Assembly (NCBI GenBank): GCA_001312505.1
Contig: BBDW01000020.1
Coordinates: 1 to 38,674, forward strand
Length of the DNA stretch: 38,674 nucleotides
Source of the DNA: Mediterraneibacter faecis JCM 15917
GTDB lineage: Bacteria; Bacillota; Clostridia; Lachnospirales; Lachnospiraceae
Direction of reading: 5' to 3'
In this document: piece by piece, positions 1 to 10,161 of the stretch
How the letters are laid out: each line of letters opens with the position of its first letter
How positions within the stretch are numbered: the stretch's first letter is position 1
The notes under the pieces: model-generated
The model's input: only the letters and a program-made list of their open reading frames with translations
Told to the model about the DNA's origin: nothing
Databases searched by the model: none
Made by a program: the position numbers and the translations under genes

Positions 1-51
1 TCCCTCCTAAGTGACAAGTTTTTATTATTTCACTTGTCTACCTAGAAGGGA
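1..51. repeat. Imperfect inverted repeat (hairpin) at the left edge
   Basis: Positions 1-18 and 33-51 pair almost fully: TCCCT...GACAAG on the left against CTTGTC...AGGGA on the right, with a 14-base AT-rich loop. It could be the terminator of a gene lying left of the window or the edge of a small repeat. Nothing else is recognisable between 52 and 163 apart from a C7 tract at 87-93 and a half-site like the TetR operator at 1339 (TTCGTTAAAGCGACA). Confidence 0.45.
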
Positions 52-163
52 GCATATCAACGAAAATTCATTCGTTAAAGCGACAGCCCCCCCTTTTAAA
101 GATTACATGCTTTCGATTAATGCATTTTTTCGTTTATAATGCGATTAATTCACTTCTCTTTAG

Positions 164-664
164 AATGAAAGTGTGTTTTTTTTAGTTATCCCCCCCAAAT
201 TTAAGAAAATGCAGAAACTTACAGATGATATGAACCGTGTTACCCGTGAAAATTTAACAGGTCTTTCTGTTGTACGTGCGTATAATGCAGAAGACTATCA
301 GGAAAAGAAATTTGATAAAGTGAATTAGGAATTACATTAGTTGCCATGTATATATTAAGTTATATCTTTTCTGCTTACGATCGCCTGTGCAATGATTGCT
401 GATAAACCGATGCTGATTTTGGATGAAGCAACCAGTTCTGTAGATACCCGTACAGAACAGCAGATTCAAAGTGCTATGAATAAACTGATGGAAAACAGAA
501 CATCCTTTGTTATTGCGCATCGGCTTTCCACGATTAAGAATTCAGACCTTATTCTCGTATTGAAGGATGGAGATATTGCTGAAAGTGGTACCCATGAGGA
601 ACTATTAGCCAAAAATAGATTCTATGCTGAGTTTTACAATAGCCAGTTTGAACAGGCATCTTAA
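164..664 (+). pseudogene. Remnant of a multidrug-type ABC exporter (membrane piece plus end of ATPase)
   Basis: Two pieces of one ABC exporter survive. The first (164-328) encodes the end of a transmembrane segment and the cytoplasmic helix typical of type IV exporters (MNRVTRENLTGLSVVRAYNA), then stops. The second (371-664) is the end of the ATPase domain: [13 protein letters not shown], Walker B with catalytic Glu ([11 protein letters not shown]), the switch His (IAHRLSTI) and the D-loop region. Walker A and the signature motif are missing, so about 200 or more residues have been lost between the pieces, and the N-terminus is absent too. The C7 tract at 190-196 adds one proline. The remnant converges on the TetR gene 12 bases downstream. 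It cannot be functional. Confidence 0.8.
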
Positions 665-676
665 TTACGGATGATT

Positions 677-1273
677 TTAGCCAAACTCTTTCTTGATACT
701 GGAAAACACTCCGTTTATGACAGTGTCAGTCATTATCTTCAGCATGGTTTCCTTTGATATCTGTGTGCTTTCCAGATGCCACCATTTCATTGAAGTAAGG
801 ATGGTGGAGACTATAATTTGAGAAAAGAAAGCAGCACTTTCAAGCTGAGAATCGGAAACATGGTATGTATCAACCAATTCCTTTAATATGTATTTGCGAT
901 ACATTGCCTGCATTTCATCAAAAATATTCACAGGGAGAGTTTGATTATACATCAATAATAATACTTTCCTGTGACTTTCAAAATAATTGATCATAGGTAG
1001 AAAATACTGTTTGAAACTAGCTTCATTTTTAGTATTACAGGATATAAAATGTGGATCAATCACCGGTTCAAACTGACTCATTAACTCTTCTACTATTTTT
1101 TGAATCAAATCATACTTATCTTCATAATTCCGATAGAAGGTAGAACGGTTGATCTTGCATTCAAGAATCAGCATCTTGATGGTGATTTCTTGAAAATCAT
1201 GTGTTTCTAACAGTTCGAGAAATTTAGACTGAATAGTCTGTCTGGTTTTTAATACTCTTAAATCCGTACTCAT
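677..1273 (-). CDS. TetR/AcrR-family transcriptional repressor
   Basis: A 198-residue protein of usual TetR length. The N-terminal DNA-binding helix-turn-helix spans about residues 10-55, with the hallmark STFYRNYEDKYDLI. The rest is a helical ligand-binding domain of the type found in small Firmicutes TetR proteins (YRKYILKELVD). A good ribosome site (AGAGGTG) precedes ATG. It is transcribed away from the flavin reductase at 1409, and a 22-bp palindrome lies in the shared intergenic region, so it probably represses that reductase and possibly itself. The ABC exporter remnant next door may once have been in the same regulon, as TetR-exporter-reductase sets are common in xenobiotic responses. 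The ligand cannot be told from sequence. Confidence 0.85.
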   Translation of the reverse strand: MSTDLRVLKTRQTIQSKFLELLETHDFQEITIKMLILECKINRSTFYRNYEDKYDLIQKIVEELMSQFEPVIDPHFISCNTKNEASFKQYFLPMINYFESHRKVLLLMYNQTLPVNIFDEMQAMYRKYILKELVDTYHVSDSQLESAAFFSQIIVSTILTSMKWWHLESTQISKETMLKIMTDTVINGVFSSIKKEFG

Positions 1274-1338
1274 GTTTCACCTCTGTGAGATATCCGGTAT
1301 GAAAAAGATTAGTTATGCAACTTTTTTGCCCCCCCTTT

Positions 1339-1360
1339 TGTCGCTTGTTAAAAAACGACA
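1339..1360. promoter_or_regulatory. Palindromic operator, probably for the divergent TetR
   Basis: A 22-bp palindrome with arms TGTCGCTTGTT and AAAAAACGACA (9 of 11 positions symmetric) lies between the divergent TetR and reductase genes. A plausible rightward promoter overlaps it: -35 TTGTTA at 1345-1350 inside the operator, 16-base spacer, -10 TACTAT at 1367-1372. A bound repressor would therefore block the reductase. A C7 tract abuts the left side at 1329-1335. Confidence 0.6.
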
Positions 1361-1408
1361 CTATTCTACTATTATTATATAACAAATTAAATGAAAGGAA
1401 AAGAGATT

Positions 1409-3338
1409 ATGCAAAACAAATATTATCCACAATTGTTTAAAAAAGGAAAAATCGGGAATGTAGTGATTAAGAATAGAATTGTACGAAATTCTATGGGAAC
1501 ATATCTGGGAAATCCAGATGGTACGGTAACAGACCGCCAGATTAAGGCATATGCAGAGGCAGCAGAGGGGGGGCGCAGGACTGATTTTTATGGACAATGC
1601 AGTTCCGGTTCCGATGACATCCTGTGGTTTACGGGCAGATTCAGATGAATATGTTGCTGGACTTACACTTTTGGCAGAGGCTGTAAAACAGCATGGTGCG
1701 GTTGCAGGAATGCAGATTGCACATCCTGGTCGTGATGCAGGTTTCGTAGGAAGTGCTGATGTAATTGGTGCTTCACCGATTACCTATGAACCATGGTACG
1801 AAGCAGGAGCAAAAGTTCCGAGAGAGCTTACGATGGACGAAATTCATGAACTTGTAGAAAGATTCGGTGATGCTGCATTGCGTTGTAAACATGCAGGATT
1901 CCAGATCATTGAAATTCACGGAGCAGCCGGATGTATTCCGACCAATTTCCTGTCACCACATGATAATCAACGTACAGATATGTATGGAGGCTCTTTACAT
2001 AACCGTATGAGACTGCTGCTGGAAATCGTGCGCAATATGAAAAAGAAATGTGGTCCGGATTTCCCAATCGGTGTGAAATTAAGCACGGAAGACTGGGAGC
2101 CGGAAGGAATCCGCATCGAGGAAACGATTGAGGTTGCAAAGGCACTGGAGAAGGAGGGCGTATCCCATTTGAACATTATGGGCGGAACCCACGCTACGGC
2201 GTCGATGGAATTCTTACTTCCAAATGCATACAATGCAGAACATACAAAAATGATTAAAGATGCTGTCAACATTCCTGTATTCATTGGACATAATGTATTT
2301 ACACCTGAGGATGCAGAACGTTTGTTGGAAGAAGGCGTAGGAGATTATGTTGCATTAGGACGTTCCCAGCTTGCAGATCCTTGCTGGGCTAAGAAGGCAA
2401 AAGAAGGAAAGGCAGAGGATATTAAACCGTGTATTAACTGTCTGATCGGATGTCTGGACCGAGGCTTGCTGTCTCATACTCCAATCCACTGTACAGTGAA
2501 TCCGACTTTGTACAAATTCGAAGGTCCGGAGATCACACCAGCAGAGGAACAGAAGAATGTAGCTGTAGTTGGAGCCGGTCCTGCAGGCAGTGAAGCTGCC
2601 CTGACACTCGCAAAACGTGGTCACAAAGTTACAATTTTTGAAAAGAGAGATTTTGGCGGAGCGATGATTGAAGCTTCTGTTCCTGATAATAAATCTAATA
2701 TCAGAAGATTGATTCAATACTATAAGAATCATATCGAAGCAAATGATGCAATTACAATCGTAAAAGAAGAAGCAGACTTTGATAAGATTGCAAATGGTGG
2801 ATTTGATGCGGTGATTCTGGCAATCGGCGGTAAAACAAGAACGCTAAAGGTAGCAGAAGACGGTAAGAATACTTTGATCTATGCAAATGACTATCTGAAT
2901 GGAAGCAAGAAAGCAATTGGTGATAAGGTTGTAGTTATTGGTGGTGGAATCACAGGTGCAGAGACTGCGTTAGAATTAAAGAATGAAGGAAAAGATGTTA
3001 CTATTGTGGAGATGGCAGATCAGTTCCTTGCAAGCAACAGTTCTGCATGCCAGGCATATAGCATCTCAATTTCTCAGACAGATATCAAGATTATCACAGG
3101 AAAACGTCTTGTTGCCGCAGAAAATGGAAATGCAGTAGTGATGGATCGCTGGGGCAATACAACAGAACTGGAAGCAGACAGCATTGTTATTGCAGCAGGA
3201 TTTATGCCACAGTATGAACTGGCAGAACAGCTGGAAAATGAAACGGAACTGGAAGTGTACAATGTTGGTGACAGCAAACAGGTTCGACAGATTTATGACG
3301 CAATTCATGAAGGATTTGTTGCTGCAAGACAGATTTAA
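1409..3338 (+). CDS. NADH:flavin oxidoreductase, enoate reductase/2,4-dienoyl-CoA reductase/BaiCD-type (one frameshift)
   Basis: About 642 residues, the usual length of this three-part family. The N-terminal half is an Old-Yellow-Enzyme FMN barrel. A cysteine cluster for one 4Fe-4S centre follows (CINCLIGC, then Cys 13 residues on). The C-terminal FAD/NAD(P) part has two nucleotide-binding motifs (VVGAGPAGSEAA and VVIGGGITGAETA). Such enzymes reduce activated C=C bonds in dienoyl-CoA, 2-enoates, bile-acid intermediates and plant phenolics; the substrate here is unknown. I chose ATG 1409 because AAAGGA lies correctly before it. The frame breaks at the G7 tract 1567-1573. With six G the protein reads continuously through AEGGAGLIFMDNA, so an artefact or slippage is likely. 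The start of each piece is otherwise intact. Confidence 0.85.
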
Positions 3339-3365
3339 TACAAATAAAGTAATGATATTCAGGGG

Positions 3366-3406
3366 GGGCTGAATGGCATGAATTGCTATTCAGCCCTATT
3401 ATTTTT
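3366..3406 (+). terminator. Rho-independent terminator after the flavin reductase
   Basis: A 9-bp stem GGGCTGAAT / ATTCAGCCC (3366-3374 with 3388-3396) is followed by TATTATTTTT. A G7 tract (3362-3368) overlaps the 5' base of the stem. Confidence 0.75.
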
Positions 3407-3420
3407 CAATATAGTATCAT

Positions 3421-3459
3421 AAAAGTCAGAAATGAGTTATTCATTTTTGACTTTTTTGA
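3421..3459 (+). terminator. Second rho-independent terminator
   Basis: A 15-bp stem AAAAGTCAGAAATGA / TCATTTTTGACTTTT with one G-T pair and a five-base loop, running into six T. It is followed directly by the longest C tract of the window (C8, 3463-3470). A similar phrase, TATTTTTCAATA with TATAGTAT close behind, occurs on both sides (about 3400 and 3493). Confidence 0.8.
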
Positions 3460-3609
3460 TTTCCCCCCCCAATGTGAAAAGCTAAAAACATGTATTTTTC
3501 AATAAATATATAGTATGAAATGAGGCAAGAATTGGATGTTTTCACTATGCTAATATTTATTCAGATCAAAAACCACAGTAAAAAACACACAATACAAGGA
3601 GGAAAAAAA

Positions 3610-4716
3610 ATGAGTAAATTAAAAATTGGTATTATTGGTTGTGGTGGCATCGCTAATCAGAAACATTTCCCGGCATTAAAGAATAATGCAGATCTGAATG
3701 AAATCGTAGCATTTTGTGATATTCAGATTGACCGTGCCGAGAAAGCAGCCGCAGAATTTGGTGCAGAAGGTGCACAGGTAACAGCTGACTACAGAGAACT
3801 TCTGGCTAACCCGGAGGTAGAGGTTGTACATGTTTGTACTCCTAACGTATCCCACAGTGAGATTACAATCGCAGCTTTTGAAGCAGGCAAGCACGTTTAT
3901 TGTGAAAAACCAATGTCACACAGCACAGAAGAAGCTGAAAAGATGGTGGCAGCATGGAAAAAGTCCGGTAAGCAGTTCACGATTGGTTACCAGAATCGTT
4001 TCCGCGATGAGGTTATGAATTTAAAGAAGTCCTGTGACAAAGGAGAACTTGGTGAGATCTATTATGGAAAAGCACATGCAGTTCGTCGTCGTGCAGTTCC
4101 TACATGGGGGGGCGTATTCATGGATAAAGAAGCACAGGGCGGCGGCCCTCTCATCGATATCGGAACACATGCTCTTGACATTACATTATGGTGTATGAAC
4201 AACTACGATGTAGACAGTGTAACCGGCTCTGTATTCTACAAGCTTGGACAGAAAGAAAATGGACCAGAGGGAAATCTTTTTGGACCATGGGATCCTAAAA
4301 CATTTGAAGTAGAAGATTCTGCGGTTGGATTTGTTAAGATGAAAAATGGTGCAACAATCGGTCTTGAAGCAAGTTGGGCACTCAACATGCTTGACTCTAG
4401 GGAAGCATCCACAACACTTTGTGGAACAGAAGCCGGAGCAGAAATTCATTCCGGTATGAGTTATCCAAAGAACGAACTGATTTACAATCGTGCACGAAAT
4501 AATCAGCTGATGGAAGAGAAACTTTCCAGTGTTGGAAGCATTGCTTATTTTGCAGGTGGTGCCGGAGAAGAGGGAACCGTTGACAACCGTCAGTGGCTTG
4601 AAGCAATTCAGAATGGAACAGAACCTTTGGTTAAACCGGAAGAAGCATTGGCAGTAACTAAGATTTTGGATGCGATTTATAAATCCGCAAAAACAAATGA
4701 GACAATTAAATTCTAA
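3610..4716 (+). CDS. dgpA: C-glycoside 3-oxidoreductase, DgpA-type (Gfo/Idh/MocA family)
   Basis: A 368-residue NAD-dependent oxidoreductase. In the known puerarin pathway DgpA oxidises the sugar C3 hydroxyl of the C-glycoside and can later reduce the freed 3-oxo-glucose, regenerating cofactor. Visible features: Rossmann loop GIIGCGGIA (residues 7-15), the family EKP motif with catalytic Lys100, and the active-site DIGTHALD with Asp183 and His187. The first ATG of the open frame is 90 bases upstream, but AAGGAGG just before 3610 fixes the start. The G7 tract at 4106-4112 adds one glycine (PTWGGVF, where the family has WGVF). It heads the operon with dgpB and dgpC, which makes the functional call much firmer than family membership alone. 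Confidence 0.88.
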   Translation: MSKLKIGIIGCGGIANQKHFPALKNNADLNEIVAFCDIQIDRAEKAAAEFGAEGAQVTADYRELLANPEVEVVHVCTPNVSHSEITIAAFEAGKHVYCEKPMSHSTEEAEKMVAAWKKSGKQFTIGYQNRFRDEVMNLKKSCDKGELGEIYYGKAHAVRRRAVPTWGGVFMDKEAQGGGPLIDIGTHALDITLWCMNNYDVDSVTGSVFYKLGQKENGPEGNLFGPWDPKTFEVEDSAVGFVKMKNGATIGLEASWALNMLDSREASTTLCGTEAGAEIHSGMSYPKNELIYNRARNNQLMEEKLSSVGSIAYFAGGAGEEGTVDNRQWLEAIQNGTEPLVKPEEALAVTKILDAIYKSAKTNETIKF

Positions 4717-4736
4717 GAAAGAATGAGGAGAATAAG

Positions 4737-5168
4737 ATGGGACTTGCACTTCGATTAAACTTTGTTGATGTTGTATGTGATGATTCACTGAAAAATTTCT
4801 GGGCAAATGGAAAAAAGATTGGTTATCAGTTTGATGTACGTCTGAGCTATTATAGAGGACATTTTCTTTCCACGATAGATGAAATCGGTGTAAAGGTTGA
4901 TGGTGTTGATGTGCCTACAGAGAATATTTCTCTGTGCCTTGACGGTAAAGAATACGGTGTAGCAGAGCTTCATGATCTGGTTAATGTGTTCTGGCCAATC
5001 ATTGAGCCGGCTACAATTAAAGTATTCCAACCGGGCGGCCTGAGTGAAGGAGAGCATGATGTAGATTTTACACTTTACTTCAGATCCCCCCCATACATGG
5101 CGCTCAGTGAGACAGAGTATCAGAGCATCGACAGTTGTGGCAGCAAGAGACTAAATGTTCAGAATTAA
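4737..5168 (+). CDS. dgpB: C-deglycosidase small (beta) subunit, DgpB-type (DUF6379)
   Basis: A 143-residue protein of the C-glycoside deglycosidase beta-subunit family. The small beta-rich subunit packs on the TIM-barrel subunit and helps bind the 3-oxo-C-glycoside; with DgpC it performs the C-C cleaving elimination. Recognisable stretches are YQFDVRLSYYRGHFLSTIDE near residues 30-49 and the late FTLYFRS...YMALSE. No signal peptide is present, so the protein is cytoplasmic. It starts 20 bases after dgpA with GAGGAG before ATG, and dgpC follows after 15 bases, consistent with one co-expressed complex. The C7 tract at 5086-5092 makes SPPYM where the family has SPYM, adding a proline without shifting the frame. 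Confidence 0.88.
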   Translation: MGLALRLNFVDVVCDDSLKNFWANGKKIGYQFDVRLSYYRGHFLSTIDEIGVKVDGVDVPTENISLCLDGKEYGVAELHDLVNVFWPIIEPATIKVFQPGGLSEGEHDVDFTLYFRSPPYMALSETEYQSIDSCGSKRLNVQN

Positions 5169-5183
5169 GGAGGAAATAAAAAG

Positions 5184-6161
5184 ATGAGTAATGTAAAGCT
5201 TGGTGTAACCCTGTATTCATTTTCTACAGAATATTGCCAGGGGGGGAAAATGACTCTGGAGGATTGTATTCGTACTGCGAAGGAACTTGGAGCAGCTGGA
5301 TTTGAGATTGTTGCAACTCAAATGATTCCTTCTTACCCATATGTCAGTGATAAATTCCTCGGCGAATTAAAAGCTATTTGTCAGTATTATGATATGGAAC
5401 CAGTCAGCTATGGAGCAAACTGTGACAGAGGACTTCGCGGCGACAGAAATCTTACAGGTGATGAAATGGTAGCTATGGCTGTTCGTGATATCAAGAATGC
5501 CCATAAAATGGGATGTAAGGTAGTACGTGAGCAGTGGCTTATGGGACCGGAAAACTTTGCAAAGCTTGCACCATTTGCGGAGCACTATGGTGTAAAGGTT
5601 GGTATTGAAGTTCATAATCCGGAGACTCCAATCACACAGTCCACAAAGGACTACATTGCAGCAATTGACAAGAGTGGCAGCAAATATCTCGGCCTGATCC
5701 CTGATTTTGGATGCTTTGCAAATAAGCCAAACAAGATGAACTGGGATAACGCTCTTGCAGATGGTGCCGATGAAAAATTGCTTGAAATGGCTCGTGATAT
5801 GAAGTATGATAATGTTCCATACGATGAAGCTGTAAAGAGATTGACTGCAGCAGGCGCTAAGAAGGTGGAACTGACTACAATGCGTGATATGTACACATTC
5901 CTTACTTTCAAGAAGGATGTTTCCGCAGAACTTCAGGGACTTAAGGATATTATTCCATATTGCATCCATATGCACGGAAAGTATCACTATATGTATGAGA
6001 ATCTTCAGGAGGCAGCGATCCCTTATGATGACATTATGAAGATCGTGAGTGAGTCTGATTATGATGGCTACATCGTATCTGAGTACGAAGAGTATAATTC
6101 CGGTCATTCGATCGAAATGCTTCGCAGACACTTAAAGATGATGCACAACTATGTAGACTAA
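5184..6161 (+). CDS. dgpC: C-deglycosidase catalytic (alpha) subunit, DgpC-type (sugar isomerase-like TIM barrel)
   Basis: A 325-residue xylose-isomerase-like TIM barrel, the large subunit of the bacterial C-deglycosidase. The four expected divalent-metal ligands can be seen: Glu142 (VGIEVHN), Asp174 (LIPDFG), a His of IHMHGKYH (about 264) and a Glu of YIVSEYEEY (about 300). In the known enzyme the metal stabilises an enediolate of the 3-oxo sugar, allowing the aglycone carbon to leave. The start follows AAGGAGG. The G7 tract 5240-5246 inserts an extra glycine (CQGGKMT). It shares an operon with dgpA, dgpB and the downstream transporter. A plain sugar epimerase is the alternative, but DgpB next door argues against it. 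Confidence 0.88.
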   Translation: MSNVKLGVTLYSFSTEYCQGGKMTLEDCIRTAKELGAAGFEIVATQMIPSYPYVSDKFLGELKAICQYYDMEPVSYGANCDRGLRGDRNLTGDEMVAMAVRDIKNAHKMGCKVVREQWLMGPENFAKLAPFAEHYGVKVGIEVHNPETPITQSTKDYIAAIDKSGSKYLGLIPDFGCFANKPNKMNWDNALADGADEKLLEMARDMKYDNVPYDEAVKRLTAAGAKKVELTTMRDMYTFLTFKKDVSAELQGLKDIIPYCIHMHGKYHYMYENLQEAAIPYDDIMKIVSESDYDGYIVSEYEEYNSGHSIEMLRRHLKMMHNYVD

Positions 6162-6177
6162 TTATGAGGGTAAGCGG

Positions 6178-7562
6178 ATGAATGATAAAACACAGTTAAA
6201 AAGAGCTTCTAAACTGGGAGTGATTTTCTATAGCTGTGGAGATCTTGCCTCTCAGTTTGTGTGGACATTTATTGGTTCCTATCTTACGATATTCTATACG
6301 GATATCGTGGGATTGGCACCGGCAGCAGCGGCAGCAATTATGATGATAGCCCGTGTATGGGATGCAGTTAATGACCCAATGATGGGTGCTATCGCGGAAC
6401 GAACCAGATCGAAACTAGGCCGTTTCAGACCTTACATATTGTTTGGTTCCCCCCACTGCTTGCTATTTTCTCAGTATTATGTTTTACACATCCATTTGAG
6501 GGATCTTCCACAGCAGGCGTTATTTATGCAGCGGTAACTTATATCATAACGGGTATGCTTTATACGTTGGTTAACATTCCTTATGGTGCTCTGGCATCTG
6601 TTATGACAGAAGATGCAGAACAGAGAAATCAAATCAATGCTTCCCGTAATGTGGGTATGAATGTAGGTATTTTGATCGTAAATGGAATTACAGCAAATAT
6701 AATGCTTTTCTTTTCAGGAAAGGGAGCAGAGGTTGCCAATGGAAATGGATATTTCATGACAGCTCTTGTATATGCGATCATTTCTATTCCTTGTTTCCTC
6801 GCAGTATTCTTTACCTCTAAAGAACAGGTGGTTCCGGAGGTGACAAAGGAGAAATTCTCTTTAACGGCAACAATTAGTGGACTTGTAAAAAATAAAAACC
6901 TGATGATTCTTCTCGTGATTATGATCCTCCAGATGGCAGCATGGATGGGAAGAATCGGAGTTGTAATCTACTACATTATGTATTGCCTTGGATCCTTTAC
7001 GTTGATTCCTGTTATTATGCTTGCACCATCCGTATGTGGTATCGTTAGTTCCTTACTGGTACCAAAGGTAATGAGCAAGCTTGGTAAGAGAGTGACACTT
7101 CAGATTGCTGTAACATGTCAGGGACTTGCCCTTCTGGCAATGTACTTTACACCGTTTGACAATCTGACTCTGATCATCATCGAAAGTGGATTGGTTGGCT
7201 TTTTCAACGTTTCCTTCCCATGTTCACTTTCCCTCCTTGGTGATGCGATCGACTACAATGAGTACAAGACAGGCATACGTAATGATGGAATCGCATATGC
7301 TACCTATGGTCTGGCACAGAAACTGGGTAATGCAATCGGTGCTTCTGTAGGTGTCTTACTTCTTGCTGCATTCGGTTATGTGGCAAATGCCCAGCAGACA
7401 CCGGAAACATTACATGGAATTAATATGGTTGTAAATCTCATGCCTGCCATTATCTTTTTCCTGACAGCTATCTTCGCATTTACGTGGAGGTTGAAAGATA
7501 GTGAAGCGGATGAGGTTCGTGCAAAACTGCATGAGAGGAAGAGCAAAGAAAACATTGAATAA
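6178..7562 (+). CDS. GPH-family sugar:cation symporter (one frameshift)
   Basis: About 460 residues of a glycoside-pentoside-hexuronide symporter of the major facilitator superfamily, with some twelve hydrophobic helices. Family features include the N-terminal helix GDLASQFVWTFIGSYL, the loop VWDAVNDPMMGAIAERT and RFRPYILFG. It starts 17 bases after dgpC and ends the operon, so it is the likely importer of the glycoside or exporter of a product. The frame breaks at the C6 tract 6449-6454. With four or seven C it reads SPLLAIFSVLCF-like sequence and rejoins the second part, so a run-length error rather than real decay is likely. Confidence 0.85.
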
Positions 7563-7585
7563 TTGAAACATAAATTTCCTATTAT

Positions 7586-7626
7586 AAAAATTGACCGTAT
7601 CTGATTGGACTGCGGTCAATTTTTTA
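7586..7626 (+). terminator. Terminator of the dgp operon
   Basis: Stem AAAAATTGACCG (7586-7597) pairs with CGGTCAATTTTT (7613-7624), which itself provides the T run. It separates the dgp operon from the AraC-GH39 gene. Confidence 0.8.
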
Positions 7627-7727
7627 TTGCAAAAGGATAGTTGTATTAGGTAAAATATAGAGAAAAGATGGGCATTGCAGCTGATCCATGGTGTTTAGAA
7701 TAGAGTAAAGATTGGGGGGGTGTTGGT

Positions 7728-10154
7728 ATGAGAGAATATATTAAGAAGAACAAGATGGATGTGCAGATTTTAAGCAGATTACCCAAAGATACACATTTCC
7801 ATCAGGAGGTAGAATTAGTCTATGTGATGGAAGGGGGGAACTAAGACTTTATGTGATGGAAAGGGAATATCATTTGAAAAGGGGGGATATCTGTGTGATC
7901 AATTCCAATGAAGAACACAGAATCGAAACTCAGGGTGAAATAACGACAGCCCATCTTTTCATTACATACTCATTGATTCGTTCTGTATATAATGGAGTAA
8001 GTTCGTTTTTTTTCTGTAACTCGACCAGTGAGGATGATGAGCGTTATGAGAAATTACGGGAATTGTTGAATCAGTTGCTAAAGAGAAAAATGTTTTGCGA
8101 GAAGGAAGCGGAAGAAGAACAGCATGAATATGAATATCTTTCTGTTTTTTATAAGGTGCTTGGATATCTGACTTCCAATTTTATAAAAAAGGCGAAGACG
8201 GATGCAGGCATGTCAATGCAGCAGAAATCTCAGATGCGGACATTGCAGATCAATGAGTATATTATGAATAATTATAATCAGCCGATCAGTCTGAAGTCAC
8301 TTGCTGACACGCTCTACCTCTCAGAGGGATATTTGTCACGATATTTTAAAAAAATATATAATATGAGCTTTTCTGCTTATTTAAGGCAGGTTCGTCTCTC
8401 CCATGCCATGAGTGAACTTATGTATACGGATAAAGCGATTCTCCAGATTGCTCTGGATAATGGATTCTCCAGCATTTCTTTTTTTAATAAGGTGTTTAAG
8501 GAAGAATATGGAAAGTCTCCATCTCATATTCGAAATAGTGCGAAGGAAATGGAAAAAAAGAAGAAGATATGGATTCTCTGGTCTTAAATCAAAAACTGGA
8601 AAAGTTTATCTATTCTATGGAGGAGGAACAGGAAAGTAAAAAAAGGGCGAAAATAATCAGAAAGACATTTCAAGTGGAAGACGGGGGAGAAAATTCCTCA
8701 ATTTTGGAATACGGCAATTAATATTGGCCAGGCATCAGATCTTCAGAATCATGAAGTCAGAAAACAGATCCTTCGGATGAAAGATTCGATGCATTTTAGA
8801 TACATTAGGTTCTGGAGTCTTTTTTCAGATCGAATGATTATGAGAAACGATGAAGAAATTGGCCAGTATAATTTTACTAAGCTAGATAATATACTGGATT
8901 TCCTGGTAGAAAATGGATTGAAACCGTTTTTTGACATGGAAGAAAAGATAAAACGTGTAAACAGAACGGATAAGGATTTCCTTTTGTATGAAGAAAAGAA
9001 CAATAAGGTTGATTCGCTTCAAATATGGGAGGAATTTATCAGGCAGTTGATTATGCATCTGGTAAGGCGCTATGGTATTGAAGAAGTAAACACTTGGAAG
9101 ATGGAGGTGATTTTTGATGGATACTGTTTGAAAGGGATAGATCCGACAGATAGCTTTTTTCAGATTTTTAAATGTACTTATTCCATAATAAAAAACACGC
9201 GCCTCATATGGAGATAGGAGGATGTGGTTTTTCCCGGATTATTTGTGTCACCTGGAAAAAAGAGGAATGAATTTTTGGGAGGAGTGGATCCGACGTGCCC
9301 CTCTTCCTGACTTTTTTTCTTTTATGATTTATGCATATGAGGCAGATCCGGAAGGAAAAGAACGGTTTGGTAAAAAAAGTGAGGATCCGGATTATTTGAA
9401 AAACAGTATCCGCAAAATACGTGCGGAGCTGATACAGCATGGATTGTCTGGACAGAAGATTTATATAACGGAATGGAATCTGACGGTATCTGACAGAAAT
9501 AAATTGAATGATCACTGTTTCCACGGCGCTTATGTCATGAAAAACATTATCGATGTTTTTGGTGAAATCGATATGTTGTGTTATTTCACCGGGACGGATA
9601 TATACACAGAGTATTATGATACAGTATGGTTGATGCATGGAGGGGAAGGGCTTCTTACACGTGATGGAATTGCAAAGCCATCTGGATTCGCTTTCCGCTT
9701 TCTGAAAAAATTGAAACCATATTTTATAGATAAGACAGAAAACTGTCTTCTGACAACAGATAGAAGAAATCAGTATAGTTTGGTCTGCCATAATATGAAA
9801 AATCTGAATTATATGTATTATCTTCAGAGCGAGGAAACGCTGGAGTGGGATAAGCTTTGGAAGAATTTTGATGAATGGAATCCTTTGACATTGAAGCTTT
9901 GCATAAAGGGCGTTGAAAATGGAAATTATCAGATGACTATACAGAAAATTAATGAGAAGAGTGGAAGCATTCAGGATATATGGGCGGATCTGGAATATAT
10001 CCAGGATCTGTCTGATAGTGAGATCAAGTATTTGCACAGAGCTACTGTTCCCAGGATGATCATACGAAAATTCTGTGTGGAGGATGAATGCATAGAGATA
10101 GAACTTCGAATGCGTCCTAATGAGATTGGATATATTAACCTGGAGAAAATGTGA
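7728..10154 (+). CDS. AraC-type regulator fused to a GH39-like domain (several frameshifts)
   Basis: Read across indels this is one protein of about 808 residues: a cupin-like sensor (ELVYVMEG...LKRGDICVINSNEEHRI), an AraC DNA-binding pair of helix-turn-helices (QPISLKSLADTLYLSEGYLS, then ALDNGFSSISFFNKVFKEEY), and a GH39 xylosidase-like barrel. The barrel keeps its nucleophile motif (YITEWN), but where the acid/base motif WNE is expected it reads MEVIFDG, so it may sense sugar rather than hydrolyse it. Breaks: G6 at 7833-7838 (four or seven needed), A7 at 8553 (eight needed), G5 near 8686 (four needed), A6 at 9190 and T5 at 9228 (each one short). All are run-length changes, so the gene may be intact in the organism. 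Its place between the two operons makes it their likely activator. Confidence 0.8.
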
Positions 10155-10161
10155 AAATAGA

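Noticed and set aside
3533..3560. TTGGAT with downstream TAATAT as the dgp promoter
   Set aside because: The spacing and -10 match are poor; a better-supported start site is needed before calling it.
5367..6131. 254-codon minus-strand frame opposite dgpC
   Set aside because: Its composition is odd (rich in Cys, His and Ile), it has no recognisable motif, and it is fully covered by dgpC on the other strand.
9204..10037. Long minus-strand open frame opposite the GH39 region
   Set aside because: It has no family features or ribosome site and lies antisense to clearly conserved GH39 sequence.
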